Positions 32,400-40,387 of a stretch of 64,000 bases of DNA are shown piece by piece; position 1 is the first letter of the stretch, and each line of letters opens with the position of its first letter. Under the pieces are notes generated by a model. The model did not search any database, had not been told where the DNA came from, and saw only the letters and a list, made by a program, of their open reading frames with translations. Where the stretch lies: contig JAZUIY010000016.1 of the NCBI GenBank assembly GCA_045642465.1, positions 310,001 to 374,000 on the forward strand. Reading direction: 5' to 3'. The position numbers and the translations under genes were made by a program. The stretch is from RUG420 sp045642465 (lineage in GTDB: Bacteria > Bacillota > Clostridia > Oscillospirales > Acutalibacteraceae).

Positions 32400-34451
32400 T
32401 CAAATCTTCATGGCAACATCCCAAGCCTTCCAGATAACGGTACGCAGGTTGCCTACCTTATCACAGTCACCAACCAGGTAAGTGTTCTTACCCTTCTTGG
32501 CCAGTGGAGTTGGCTTGTAACCAACGGAGTAGATGACGTCATCACAAGGAATCTTCATCTGGTCACCGTTAGCGGTTTCAATAATAACGCCATTGTCGGT
32601 AATTTCCTTAGACTTGGTGTTCAGGTATACTGGAACGTTGTTGGACTTGAAGTAGTCACGAAGGAAGGAGGAGTTGGCAAGGCAAAGGTTCTTGACACTC
32701 ATCAGGTCATCCATCATTTCTACAATAACCGGCTTCTTGCCCTTTCTATGAAGGTCATAAGCAATTTCACAACCGGTCTGGCCACCACCGATAATAACAA
32801 CTGTGTCGCCAACTTCGGCGCCGTTCAAGTAAGTGCAAGCGTCCATGGCTTTTTCAGCGCCCTTGATTGGAAGAACGTTAGCCTTGGAACCGGTAGCAAT
32901 GACAACAACGTCTGCATCCAGTGCATCAATGTCTTTTACTTCGGTGTTGAACTTAACAGGGATATCCAGCTTCTTAATCTGAAGACGGAACCATTCAATA
33001 AGCTGCTTGTCATTTTCCTTGAAGTCAGGAGCTGCAGCCGGAATGAATACGCCGCCCAAAACGTCGGACTTTTCATAGATGGTTGGTTCATGACCACGGA
33101 GTTTCAGTACGCGAGCGCATTCCATACCGCCAATACCGCCGCCAATGATGGCAACTTTCTTGGCCTTCTTGGTCTTTACAATCTTGTACTTCTTAGACTG
33201 CATGGTGGTTGGGTTTACTGCGCAGCGGCACATGTTCATGGAGTCGTTCAAGTCCTGATCACAGGCGGACTTGCCGTGCTTAGCCATGTCGAAGCATGCA
33301 TTGTGGCAGCAGATACATGGAAGAATTTCATCTTCCTGGTCGTTGATCATCTTGGTAACCCAAGTTGGGTCAGCCAAGAACTGACGGCCAACGCCCATAG
33401 CGTCAATTTCACCCTTACCAATGGCATCGGCAGCAACAGCCGGAGTCATACGGCCTGCGCATACAACAGGAATATCCACAAACTTCTTAATGTGGGCAAC
33501 TTCTTCCAAGTTGCAGTTGGTTGGCATGTACTGTGGTGGATGAGCCCAGTACCAAGCATCGTAAGTACCGTTGTCGCAGTTGAGCATGTCGTAGCCGGCA
33601 TCCTGCAGGTACTTGGCGGCACGTTCGGATTCTTCCATGGTACGGCCTACTTCTACGTAGTCTTCACCAGGCATAGCGCCGGACTGGAAGCCCTTGGTAT
33701 GGGATACAACAGAGTAACGAACGGATACAGGGAAGTCGTCACCGCAGGACTTTTTAATGGCCTGGCAGATTTCAACCGGGAAACGGTATCTGTTTTCAAA
33801 AGATCCGCCGTATTCGTCGGTACGGAGATTGGTGTATGGAAGGGTGAACTGGTCCAGAAGGTAACCTTCGTGAACAGCGTGAACTTCTACACCGTCAACG
33901 CCAGCTTCTTTACAAAGCCGTGCGGTTTCAGCGAAAGCATAAATGATGTCATCAATCTGCTTCTTGGTCATGGCCTTGGTGGTAATATCTTCAGCCCATC
34001 TGTTTGGCAGTTCGGATGGGGCAGTGGTCAAATATTCCGGGTCCATGATTGGCTTTGCAATCAGGCCAAGAGGCTTGTTGTTGATGAGCATGGTCATCAT
34101 GGAGGAGAGGGCCATAGAACGGCCGAAACCAGCAGTCATCTGAATGAAGAGCTTAGCGCCGGTCTTATGTACTTCGTCCATGAATTTAGCCAACTGATCG
34201 AATTTCCACTTGTGCTGATACAGCCAAGCGCCGCCCATGATGTCTTTTACCGGAGCAATTCCCGGGATAATCAGACCAACATTGTTGTCGGCAATGGTTT
34301 TCAGAAGCTTAGCAGCTTCCTTGTCAAAGTGGTTCGGTTCGGTCCAACCGAAAATGCAAGTACCGCCCATAGGAGCCAGTACAATACGGTTTTTAATCTC
34401 GCAATTACCGATTTTCCAAGGGGTAAAAAGGGCTTCGTATTCTTGTTTCAT
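32400..34451 (-). CDS. NADH:flavin / 2-enoate reductase-like oxidoreductase (2,4-dienoyl-CoA reductase family)
   Basis: A 683-residue fusion typical of the 2,4-dienoyl-CoA reductase/2-enoate reductase family. An FMN-binding TIM barrel covers about residues 1-345 (RIVLAPMGG, GVDGVEVHAVHEGYLLDQF, RTDEYGGSFENRYRF). A Cys cluster for one [4Fe-4S] follows (CICCHNACF ... CRC). An FAD/NAD-binding half is next (VAIIGGGIGGMECARVL and VVIIGGGQTGCEIAYDL). Such enzymes reduce activated carbon-carbon double bonds with NADH in anaerobes. It follows the aconitase-X small subunit by 11 bases. The arrangement suggests dehydration of a hydroxy acid, then reduction of the unsaturated product (inference). Confidence 0.9.
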   Translation of the reverse strand: MKQEYEALFTPWKIGNCEIKNRIVLAPMGGTCIFGWTEPNHFDKEAAKLLKTIADNNVGLIIPGIAPVKDIMGGAWLYQHKWKFDQLAKFMDEVHKTGAKLFIQMTAGFGRSMALSSMMTMLINNKPLGLIAKPIMDPEYLTTAPSELPNRWAEDITTKAMTKKQIDDIIYAFAETARLCKEAGVDGVEVHAVHEGYLLDQFTLPYTNLRTDEYGGSFENRYRFPVEICQAIKKSCGDDFPVSVRYSVVSHTKGFQSGAMPGEDYVEVGRTMEESERAAKYLQDAGYDMLNCDNGTYDAWYWAHPPQYMPTNCNLEEVAHIKKFVDIPVVCAGRMTPAVAADAIGKGEIDAMGVGRQFLADPTWVTKMINDQEDEILPCICCHNACFDMAKHGKSACDQDLNDSMNMCRCAVNPTTMQSKKYKIVKTKKAKKVAIIGGGIGGMECARVLKLRGHEPTIYEKSDVLGGVFIPAAAPDFKENDKQLIEWFRLQIKKLDIPVKFNTEVKDIDALDADVVVIATGSKANVLPIKGAEKAMDACTYLNGAEVGDTVVIIGGGQTGCEIAYDLHRKGKKPVIVEMMDDLMSVKNLCLANSSFLRDYFKSNNVPVYLNTKSKEITDNGVIIETANGDQMKIPCDDVIYSVGYKPTPLAKKGKNTYLVGDCDKVGNLRTVIWKAWDVAMKI

Positions 34452-34462
34452 CTCAAATTCTC

Positions 34463-34903
34463 CTATTTGCTTTCTACAATGACAGTACCGTCTGGCTTGA
34501 GAGTGACTGCATCGCCATTCTTAACGGTGGCTAAGAATTCTTCGCCTAGCTGGTCATATACAGGCATGTCGTCTTCTGCCCAAATGTCGGCCAAAACGGC
34601 GCCGGCAGCGGCCAGAGAGTCAATTTCCTGAGAGAAGAGCATGCAGGCCGGAGCCTTGCCTTCTTTGACTGCAGCAAACAGGAACATACCGCCGGTGGTG
34701 GAACCAATGGTCAGTGGGAGGCAGAGGGCCTTACCCTGAAGAATCTGCTTATAAAGGTCCGGGTTGGACTGGTCGTTACATTTGGTCTTTGGCTGCAGGT
34801 TCATCATCTGCATGGAAGCCAAGGTGTTGAACCCGTTCTGAGTTACAACTGCTTCGTAAGTTGCGTTGCCCGGTACAATGGCGCGTCCTTTAAATTCTTT
34901 CAT
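34463..34903 (-). CDS. Aconitase X small (swivelling, DUF126) subunit
   Basis: A 146-residue protein matching the swivelling domain of aconitase X (DUF126 type): GRAIVPGNATYEAVV at the start, LPLTIGSTTGGMFLF around residue 65-80, and EGKAPACMLFS followed by the DIWAEDDMPVYDQL tail. In this superfamily the small domain supplies an active-site Ser and closes over the substrate held by the large subunit. It is encoded one base after the large subunit, on the same transcript, so the enzyme is of the two-subunit type. Known aconitase X enzymes dehydrate cis-3-hydroxy-L-proline or, in archaea, mevalonate 5-phosphate. The substrate here is not known. Confidence 0.82.
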   Translation of the reverse strand: MKEFKGRAIVPGNATYEAVVTQNGFNTLASMQMMNLQPKTKCNDQSNPDLYKQILQGKALCLPLTIGSTTGGMFLFAAVKEGKAPACMLFSQEIDSLAAAGAVLADIWAEDDMPVYDQLGEEFLATVKNGDAVTLKPDGTVIVESK

Positions 34904-34904
34904 C

Positions 34905-36188
34905 TTACTTAACCCCCTTTGTCAGCATTTCCAGAATTTCGTCGTTGGAATAGTATCTGGAAGTGGTATAGGTACGAAGTTTGTTGGAGGAAGTAATGAC
35001 AGCCTTGCCGGAGCAAAGTGGGTTGTCCATGTACATCAGAGGGCAGATATAACTGATGATAACGCCCATATCCGTTAACTTCTTATATTCTGGGCACTTC
35101 TTGAACTCCTTGAGTACCGGAGTAGAGGTGGTGAATACGGTTGGAATGGAAACTTTCTTGTTGCCGGCTTCTGCCAGGCCCTTTTCCAGTTTCTCGGTCC
35201 AGTCTTTCAGCTGCTGCAGGGACATGTGCGGGCAGCCCAGGAAGCAAAGTTCCGGAGTGGCATCCGGGTTCTTCCAAATAACAGGGTAGTTGTCCTTTAC
35301 TCTCTGCAATTCTTCATCGGTAATAATGTATTCTTTTGCACCGTCGGCGATTAAGCTTTCACCCATTTCAACGGCTTCCGGAGTCAAACCATCAATGTGG
35401 TAGAGACCAACTGCGCCGTTGGAAGCGGTGGCGGCACCAAAGTCCTTGAGGTAGGTCTTAGCAGCGTCGTTCAGTTCGTTTCCGAGATACTTATCAAGGC
35501 CATAAACGTAAGGAACGTCTTCCATAACCTTCATACCAATGGCGGAACCCAAAATCTGAGCATCCGGCATTTTGGTGGTTTCCAGTTTTACTACCCATGT
35601 AGCCTTACGGCCTTCGTCGGTAAGGAATCCGAAGTATGGTACAAAACCGCAAACGGAACCGAAGAGTTCCAAGATACCGGAGTTACGGTTACAACGGGCA
35701 CCCAGTACGGAGTTGGCGTATACAACAGCAGAGGATTCTGCCCAAGAGAGTACGTCACCCTTCTTTGGCACGTTACCCAGTTCCGGCATGTAGCAGGTGC
35801 AGGTGAAGGAGTCATCGTTTAAGAGACCCAGCTGCTTCATTTCCTTTTCATAGCGGTTCTGGCTGAAATAAATACCTTTTGCTGCAATTTTGGCGATTGG
35901 GCTCTGCGGTACGGCAGGGTCGTATGGACGTGGGTCACAAGTGAACTTCTGACCGGAGAGACATCCGTCGTCGATTAATTGCTGATAGAGGTCAAATACA
36001 GGACCTAAGAATACCAGACCAAAGCTGAGAACCAGGTGACCATATTCAGAGGTAACCGGAACCATCTTGGTGGCGCCAAAGATTTCGCCGTATTTCACCA
36101 TGGTTTTCATGACTTTTGCCATGGTTTCACCCTTGGAACCGTCTAAAATAGCTTGCTGTTCCGGAGTGAGGATCATTTTACTTTCCAA
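34905..36188 (-). CDS. Aconitase X catalytic (large, DUF521) subunit
   Basis: About 427 residues of the aconitase X catalytic family (DUF521). Conserved-looking stretches are SAVVYANSVLGARCNRNSG, FLGCPHMSLQQL and a C-terminal half with THR-type cysteines (CPEYKKL, YICPLMYMDNPLCSGK). These enzymes carry an Fe or Fe-S centre on Cys residues and catalyse hydro-lyase reactions. I choose the TTG at 36188 because it is ten bases after AAAGGAG; the next ATG is 22 bases away and the upstream ATG has no site. It is the first gene of a three-gene operon with the small subunit and an enoate-reductase-like flavoprotein. Confidence 0.85.
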   Translation of the reverse strand: MESKMILTPEQQAILDGSKGETMAKVMKTMVKYGEIFGATKMVPVTSEYGHLVLSFGLVFLGPVFDLYQQLIDDGCLSGQKFTCDPRPYDPAVPQSPIAKIAAKGIYFSQNRYEKEMKQLGLLNDDSFTCTCYMPELGNVPKKGDVLSWAESSAVVYANSVLGARCNRNSGILELFGSVCGFVPYFGFLTDEGRKATWVVKLETTKMPDAQILGSAIGMKVMEDVPYVYGLDKYLGNELNDAAKTYLKDFGAATASNGAVGLYHIDGLTPEAVEMGESLIADGAKEYIITDEELQRVKDNYPVIWKNPDATPELCFLGCPHMSLQQLKDWTEKLEKGLAEAGNKKVSIPTVFTTSTPVLKEFKKCPEYKKLTDMGVIISYICPLMYMDNPLCSGKAVITSSNKLRTYTTSRYYSNDEILEMLTKGVK

Positions 36189-36248
36189 ACCTAATAATCT
36201 CCTTTCGAACCTTTTGAGTGTTAAAGGTTTCACAATTTATACGTCTTT

Positions 36249-36278
36249 ATTTTACTACGAAATTTGCTCTTGTCACAA
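36249..36278 (-). promoter_or_regulatory. Probable promoter of the aconitase-X operon
   Basis: On the minus strand, TTGTGA (36273-36278), an 18-base spacer, and TAAAAT (36249-36254). A small palindrome, CTTGT-G-ACAAG, overlaps the -35 element. Confidence 0.5.
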
Positions 36279-36283
36279 GGCAG

Positions 36284-36315
36284 AAAAAAAGAAGGGCACA
36301 TTCGTGCTCTTCTTT
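36284..36315 (-). terminator. Intrinsic terminator of the coaX-GtrA unit
   Basis: On the minus strand AAAGAAGAGCAC pairs with GTGCCCTTCTTT (one mismatch), followed by further T. Confidence 0.8.
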
Positions 36316-36341
36316 GCGTTTGTCTAGGTTTGTAAAGGTTT

Positions 36342-36788
36342 TTATTCTGCTTTTTCCGATCTTTTGGCGAAGACAATGAGCTTGGAAAAAACGTAGTTGA
36401 GAATGACAACGGCAATGGAAACAATGACCTTGGACCACATGCCGTCCACACCAAAAATGGTCTGATTCAAACCGAGCTTTACGAGACCCGGTACGCCGAA
36501 CCATTCTAGAACTCCGGTGAAGATACGGGCGGATACGAAGGTGGATACTTCTTTTAAGATGGTTTTCGGAGACCAGCTTTTGGATTCGAAGACCCAAAGC
36601 TTATTGGTAACGAAGGCAAATGCTACGGCACAAACCCAAGAGAGAATGTTGCCTACGGTAATGCTGATGCCCAAACCCTTTACGAAGAGGGCATAGGAGC
36701 CCCAGCTTACCAGGGTGGTGCATCCACCGAAAATTAAGTACATGATGATTTCTTTGTACTTTAGAAACAAAGCTTTGATTTTTTCCAT
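36342..36788 (-). CDS. GtrA-family membrane protein
   Basis: A 148-residue protein with four predicted transmembrane helices (IIMYLIFGGCTTLVSWGSYALF, ILSWVCAVAFAFVTNKLWVF, a middle helix, and VIVSIAVVILNYVFSKLIVF). The NKLWVF and NYVFSKLIVF ends are typical of the GtrA family, whose members are thought to move lipid-linked sugars across the membrane or anchor glycosyltransferases. No glycosyltransferase gene is adjacent. It starts 13 bases after the end of coaX and shares its terminator, so the two are probably co-transcribed. Confidence 0.88.
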   Translation of the reverse strand: MEKIKALFLKYKEIIMYLIFGGCTTLVSWGSYALFVKGLGISITVGNILSWVCAVAFAFVTNKLWVFESKSWSPKTILKEVSTFVSARIFTGVLEWFGVPGLVKLGLNQTIFGVDGMWSKVIVSIAVVILNYVFSKLIVFAKRSEKAE

Positions 36789-36801
36789 TCTTTTATCCTT
36801 A

Positions 36802-37572
36802 TTACTTCTTTTGGTTTAATTGGTAAATTAGTTTCAACCCTTCCAGAATCAGGTCCGGTTCCATGATGATTTGGTGACGGCAATACTGGCAGATGTCGGA
36901 GAGGCCGCCGGTGGCAATGATGGTTTTCACCGGGGTGGCCATTTCTGCGTTCATGCGGTCTACGAGGCCGTCCAGCATGTCAGCGGTACCGTATACAATG
37001 CCGGAACGCATTGAGTCCGGCGTGTTGGTGCCGATGGCGTGACTTGGCTCTACCAAACTAATTTGAGACAACTGGGACGCGCCGCTGGCCAAAGCATTCA
37101 GGGAAATTCGGACACCCGGAGAAATGGAGCAGCCCAAGAAGGCACCGCTTTCATCCAAGGCACTGATTTTCGTTGCGGTGCCGAGGTCGATGACCAGGGC
37201 CGGCAACGGATATTTTGCTTTGGCAGCTACTGCGGTGGTTACCATATCGGCACCAAGGCAGCCCGGGTCGTCAATTTTAATGTTGAGGCCGGTCTTTACG
37301 CCCGGTCCAACCAGATAAGGGGTCACGCCAATAATCTTTTCAATGCCTTTTTTCAAGGCCAGGGTCAGTTCCGGTACAACAGAACTGATGATGGCACCGT
37401 CAATCTGGGCGGCATCTACCTTGTTCAGGGCAAACAGGTTGCTGATGAAAACGGCAATCTGGTCTTCCGTCAGAGTGGTGTCAGTGGCAACACGGGCGGT
37501 GAACAACAGGTTGTTATCACGGTATACGCCCATGGTAATGTGGGTGTTTCCTGCATCAATCACAAAGAGCAT
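36802..37572 (-). CDS. coaX: Type III pantothenate kinase
   Basis: About 256 residues from the ATG at 37572, seven bases after AAAGGAG. The ASKHA-fold phosphate motifs are clear: IDAGNTHITMG at the N-terminus, DPGCLGADM near 100-110, VIDLGTATK around 125, and a C-terminal TGGLSDI. CoaX phosphorylates pantothenate in the first step of coenzyme A synthesis, usually needs a monovalent cation and is not feedback-inhibited by CoA. It acts in the cytoplasm. A consensus-like promoter lies upstream (37610-37638). The gene is followed by a GtrA-family gene. Confidence 0.95.
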   Translation of the reverse strand: MLFVIDAGNTHITMGVYRDNNLLFTARVATDTTLTEDQIAVFISNLFALNKVDAAQIDGAIISSVVPELTLALKKGIEKIIGVTPYLVGPGVKTGLNIKIDDPGCLGADMVTTAVAAKAKYPLPALVIDLGTATKISALDESGAFLGCSISPGVRISLNALASGASQLSQISLVEPSHAIGTNTPDSMRSGIVYGTADMLDGLVDRMNAEMATPVKTIIATGGLSDICQYCRHQIIMEPDLILEGLKLIYQLNQKK

Positions 37573-37609
37573 GGCTAGACTCCTTTCAAAGGTTTTCTGA
37601 AACGAAAAG

Positions 37610-37638
37610 ATTATAATGCAAGCATGGACGAAAAGCAA
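37610..37638 (-). promoter_or_regulatory. Promoter of coaX
   Basis: On the minus strand, TTGCTT (37633-37638), a 17-base spacer, and a perfect TATAAT (37610-37615). Confidence 0.75.
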
Positions 37639-37659
37639 CGTTTGTTAGCCCTATTTCAA

Positions 37660-37687
37660 TTGACTTGAAGATGGCAAAAGTTATAAA
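37660..37687 (+). promoter_or_regulatory. Promoter of the alpha/beta-hydrolase operon
   Basis: TTGACT (37660-37665), a 16-base spacer, and TATAAA (37682-37687). A second TATAAT-like element follows about 12 bases later. Confidence 0.6.
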
Positions 37688-37726
37688 ATGTTCCTGTTAT
37701 AATCTAATCTAACGGAGGACAATGAA

Positions 37727-38653
37727 ATGCCTGTAATTAAAAAAGAATTTTTCTTTGAATCTTCCTGCGGAAATGCTGATATTCATGCTATTTCCTGGAA
37801 GCCGGCTGAACTTCAGCCAAAAGCAGTAATCCAATTTGTACACGGCATGGCCGAATATGGTGACCGTTATGACAGCGTAGCCCGTTACTTCGCTGAAAGA
37901 GGATATGCCTTCTACATCAATGACCACCTTGGTCACGGCAAATCCATCAACGACACCTATGAACTGGGTTACTTTGGAGAAAACGAAAAGGGTCACGTAT
38001 TTGTTGACGACTGTAAGAGACTTACCGACATCATTAAGGCTGAAAATCCTGGTGTGCCGGTTATTATCTATGGTCACTCCATGGGTTCCTTTGTTACCCG
38101 TATCTACCTCAGCAAGTACGGCGAAGGTTTAGACGCTGCCGTTGTATGCGGTACTGCCGGCCCGAACCCTGCCATTGGCGCAGCTAAGCTCCTCACTGCC
38201 ATCTTCAACAAGACTGTTCCTCATAAGGGCGGCAAACTGATGAACGTAATGGCATTCCTTGGCTGGAACGACAAGACTGACAAACGTACTACCTTTGACT
38301 GGTTGTCCGTTGACGAAAAGAACGTAGACGACTACATCGCCGATCCTCTTTGCGGTTTCTTGTTCACCAACAATGGCTTCCGTGCTCTCATTACTTTGAA
38401 CGACTATATCAATGCCAAGGAAGTTTACGAAGGCACTCCTTCTGACCTTCCAATTTACCTCATTGCCGGTGGGGAAGACCCAGTTGGCGGTTATGGTAAG
38501 GGCATTGCTCAGGTAGAAGACGCCTACAAGAAGTTTGGCAAGAACGTAAAGACCAAACTGTGGGATGGCTACCGTCACGAAATCCATAACGAATCTGACA
38601 TCAAGACTGCTGTCTATGATGACGTTATTGCTTTCATTGAAGCAAACATCTAA
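37727..38653 (+). CDS. Alpha/beta hydrolase (monoacylglycerol lipase-like)
   Basis: A 308-residue serine hydrolase. VIQFVHGMAEYGDRYDSVARYFAERGYAF followed by NDHLGHGKS is the signature of the monoglyceride lipase/serine aminopeptidase S33 branch. The catalytic triad is Ser118 in the elbow YGHSMGS, Asp251 in AGGEDPVG and His284 in GYRHEIHNE. No signal peptide is visible, so it works in the cytoplasm, probably on lysolipids, acylglycerols or another ester. The ATG follows GGAGG by eight bases. It appears to be the first gene of a run continuing into the DivIVA-like gene, the fumarase beta subunit and a small membrane protein. Confidence 0.9.
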   Translation: MPVIKKEFFFESSCGNADIHAISWKPAELQPKAVIQFVHGMAEYGDRYDSVARYFAERGYAFYINDHLGHGKSINDTYELGYFGENEKGHVFVDDCKRLTDIIKAENPGVPVIIYGHSMGSFVTRIYLSKYGEGLDAAVVCGTAGPNPAIGAAKLLTAIFNKTVPHKGGKLMNVMAFLGWNDKTDKRTTFDWLSVDEKNVDDYIADPLCGFLFTNNGFRALITLNDYINAKEVYEGTPSDLPIYLIAGGEDPVGGYGKGIAQVEDAYKKFGKNVKTKLWDGYRHEIHNESDIKTAVYDDVIAFIEANI

Positions 38654-38679
38654 AGCGTTTTAACGCGAAAGGAGCCAAT

Positions 38680-39381
38680 ATGGAAAAAGAAACCATTCTT
38701 AAGTCCTCCTTCCTCGGCTTTAACAAGAAAGACGTAATGAACTACGTTGAACGTCTTCAGCAGGAAAATCTTTCCCTGAAGGCCAAGGTTGCCGAACTGG
38801 AAACCAAACTGCAAAACGGAGACTATGTTGGAGTGGCTGCTGCCCCTTCTGACACCGTTGAACTGCCAAAAGACGAATTGTTAGCTGCTCTTGCTGCAGA
38901 ATTTGCACCGGGAGAGGGCGAAGGTTTTGTCAGCGTATTTGATGCGGAACCAAGTGTATTGGAACAGGCCAAAGCCGAAGTTCCGGAAGCACCTGCTGCC
39001 GTAGACGACGAAGCTGCTAAGTTGGAAAAACTCAAGGCCTTTGCTGCAAGGGAAAATCTGCCATTGCTGGACGATGATACCTTTGTCAAAGAAAAGATGA
39101 AATTCGTGGAATTGGAACAGACTTTAAAGAATCGGATTTCCAATTTGACTCAGCAGTATACCGCTTTGGCTGATGTGACCGCCAAAGTGAAAGCTGCAGA
39201 ACCTGCTGCCGACCTGGTTACCGACGACTGGGACGCTGCACCAATGCAGAAGCCAAGTTATGTAGGCAAGCCGATTACGGTGGAAGACCTTTCTGAACCG
39301 GAAGATCTCCCAGAACCGGCTCCTGCCATTCCGGAAGCACCGGCAAAGGGGTTCCGTATTAAAGTAAAAGTAAACGACTAA
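38680..39381 (+). CDS. DivIVA-like coiled-coil protein
   Basis: A 233-residue protein whose N-terminus (SSFLGFNKKDVMNYVERLQQENLSLKAKVAELETKL) matches the DivIVA/GpsB-type lipid-binding head and first coiled coil. The middle is rich in Ala, Glu and Pro and probably disordered. A second short coiled coil is predicted around residues 135-170, and the end is basic (GFRIKVKVND). DivIVA-like proteins mark curved membrane at division sites and poles. Whether this one acts in division is not known. It lies 26 bases after the hydrolase gene, with a GGAG ribosome binding site. Confidence 0.75.
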   Translation: MEKETILKSSFLGFNKKDVMNYVERLQQENLSLKAKVAELETKLQNGDYVGVAAAPSDTVELPKDELLAALAAEFAPGEGEGFVSVFDAEPSVLEQAKAEVPEAPAAVDDEAAKLEKLKAFAARENLPLLDDDTFVKEKMKFVELEQTLKNRISNLTQQYTALADVTAKVKAAEPAADLVTDDWDAAPMQKPSYVGKPITVEDLSEPEDLPEPAPAIPEAPAKGFRIKVKVND

Positions 39382-39399
39382 TTGTAAGGGATGGTCTTA

Positions 39400-39942
39400 A
39401 TGGCTGAATATTCTTTAAACACCAACGAACTTCGAGAAAAGGCACCAATGCTCCATGCCGGAGACAGAGTTCTTCTGTCCGGTACGGTATACACTTCTCG
39501 AGATGCTGCACACAAACGCATTACTCAGTTTTTAGAGGAAGGCAAGGAACTTCCTTATGACCTGAAGGATGCCACTATCTACTACTGTGGACCAACTCCA
39601 ACTCCGGAAGGGGACGCTGTTATTGGTTCTTGTGGTCCAACCACTTCCGGTCGTATGGACCCATACGCACCTCATTTCCTGGACCTTGGCCTGGTTGCCA
39701 TGGTAGGTAAAGGGGAACGGAAACCTCCTGTAGTAGAAGCAATTATCCGTAATAAGGCAGTATATTTCTGCGCTATTGGCGGTGCCGGTGCGCTGGCTTC
39801 CAAGTGCATTACCTCTTGTGAAGTAATCGGTTTCGAAGACCTCGGATGTGAATCTGTTAAGCGCATTGAATTTAAGGATTTTCCTGTGTTCGTAGCTATT
39901 GACTGCAACGGCGGAAATTTGTTTGAAAGGGAAGACGCATGA
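39400..39942 (+). CDS. Fe-S hydro-lyase beta subunit (fumarase/tartrate dehydratase class I)
   Basis: About 180 residues from the ATG at 39400. It is the swivelling beta subunit of class I fumarase/L-tartrate dehydratase: LSGTVYTSRDAAHKRI near residues 25-40, YCGPTPTPEGDAVIGSCGPTTSGRMDPYAP around 60-90, and GKGERKPPVVEA. The family works as alpha plus beta subunits (or a fusion), with the [4Fe-4S] cluster on alpha. No alpha gene is adjacent, so the partner must lie elsewhere or the subunit is orphaned. The stop codon overlaps the next ATG. Fumarate or tartrate cannot be told apart from this part. Confidence 0.88.
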   Translation: MAEYSLNTNELREKAPMLHAGDRVLLSGTVYTSRDAAHKRITQFLEEGKELPYDLKDATIYYCGPTPTPEGDAVIGSCGPTTSGRMDPYAPHFLDLGLVAMVGKGERKPPVVEAIIRNKAVYFCAIGGAGALASKCITSCEVIGFEDLGCESVKRIEFKDFPVFVAIDCNGGNLFEREDA

Positions 39943-40145
39943 AAGAGTTTTTTGAACGGATGCATTTACAAATTGGCTTAGGCCTTGTCATTGTAGGTGT
40001 GGTACTTTGCTTTTATTTGTCTGCGCTGTTTGTTAATCCGACCACTGCAACCGTACTTGCTGCGGTTGGTGCTGTCATTGCCGTTGCGGGCATTGCCCTC
40101 ATGGCATGGGATGAAATTAAAGGGGCCATCAATAAGCGAAAATAA
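39939..40145 (+). CDS. Small two-helix membrane protein
   Basis: A 68-residue protein with two hydrophobic helices (IGLGLVIVGVVLCFYLSALF and VLAAVGAVIAVAGIALMAW) joined by a short loop and ending in a basic tail. Its ATG overlaps the stop codon of the fumarase beta subunit (ATGA), so it is translationally coupled. I recognise no family. A terminator follows directly. Confidence 0.7.
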   Translation: MKEFFERMHLQIGLGLVIVGVVLCFYLSALFVNPTTATVLAAVGAVIAVAGIALMAWDEIKGAINKRK

Positions 40146-40165
40146 CGTTCCTGCAAAAAACAAAA

Positions 40166-40200
40166 GAAAAAGGACTCCATTTGGAGTCCTTTTTATTTTT
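40166..40200 (+). terminator. Intrinsic terminator of the hydrolase-DivIVA-fumarase beta operon
   Basis: AAAAAGGACTCC and GGAGTCCTTTTT pair around a short loop, followed by ATTTTT. It could also work on the minus strand behind the candidate RNA. Confidence 0.92.
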
Positions 40201-40204
40201 GTGA

Positions 40205-40356
40205 AAACCCGCCGAGCCGGGATCGGCAAAGAATAACCTGCCAACGATAGACAGGTGGGTGCTTGCCGTTCACTTCCATGCGTCCCACGTCCCGAAGGGT
40301 GGGCTGGCAATTCGCGTCCGAGCGTAGCTCCCTTAAAAAGAGTGTTGGGTTATTTT
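40205..40356 (-). ncRNA. Candidate structured non-coding RNA (6S-like?)
   Basis: This GC-rich, non-coding stretch of about 150 bases folds as a rod on the minus strand. The ends pair (AATAACC with GGTTATT, then CAAC with GTTG), and inside lie TTGCC with GGCAA and CCCAC with GTGGG. At its 3' end GCCGA pairs with TCGGC before GGGTTTT, and a strong terminator follows. A TAAAAT lies at the 5' end. Length and long-hairpin shape fit 6S RNA, but I cannot confirm the family. SRP RNA, RNase P RNA and tmRNA signatures are absent. Confidence 0.45.
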
Positions 40357-40387
40357 AACCGAAGTTGTCGCACCCGGCAGGCCTTCT

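Noticed and set aside
32394..34631. Plus-strand open frame of 745 codons opposite the enoate-reductase gene
   Set aside because: Antisense shadow of a well-supported flavoprotein; composition is Val/Asn/Gly-rich without domain motifs.
40205..40356. SRP RNA, RNase P RNA or tmRNA in the structured intergenic region
   Set aside because: The GGTCAGGTCCGGAA tetraloop region of SRP RNA, the GAGGAAAGTCCGGGC core of RNase P and a tRNA-like domain are all absent.
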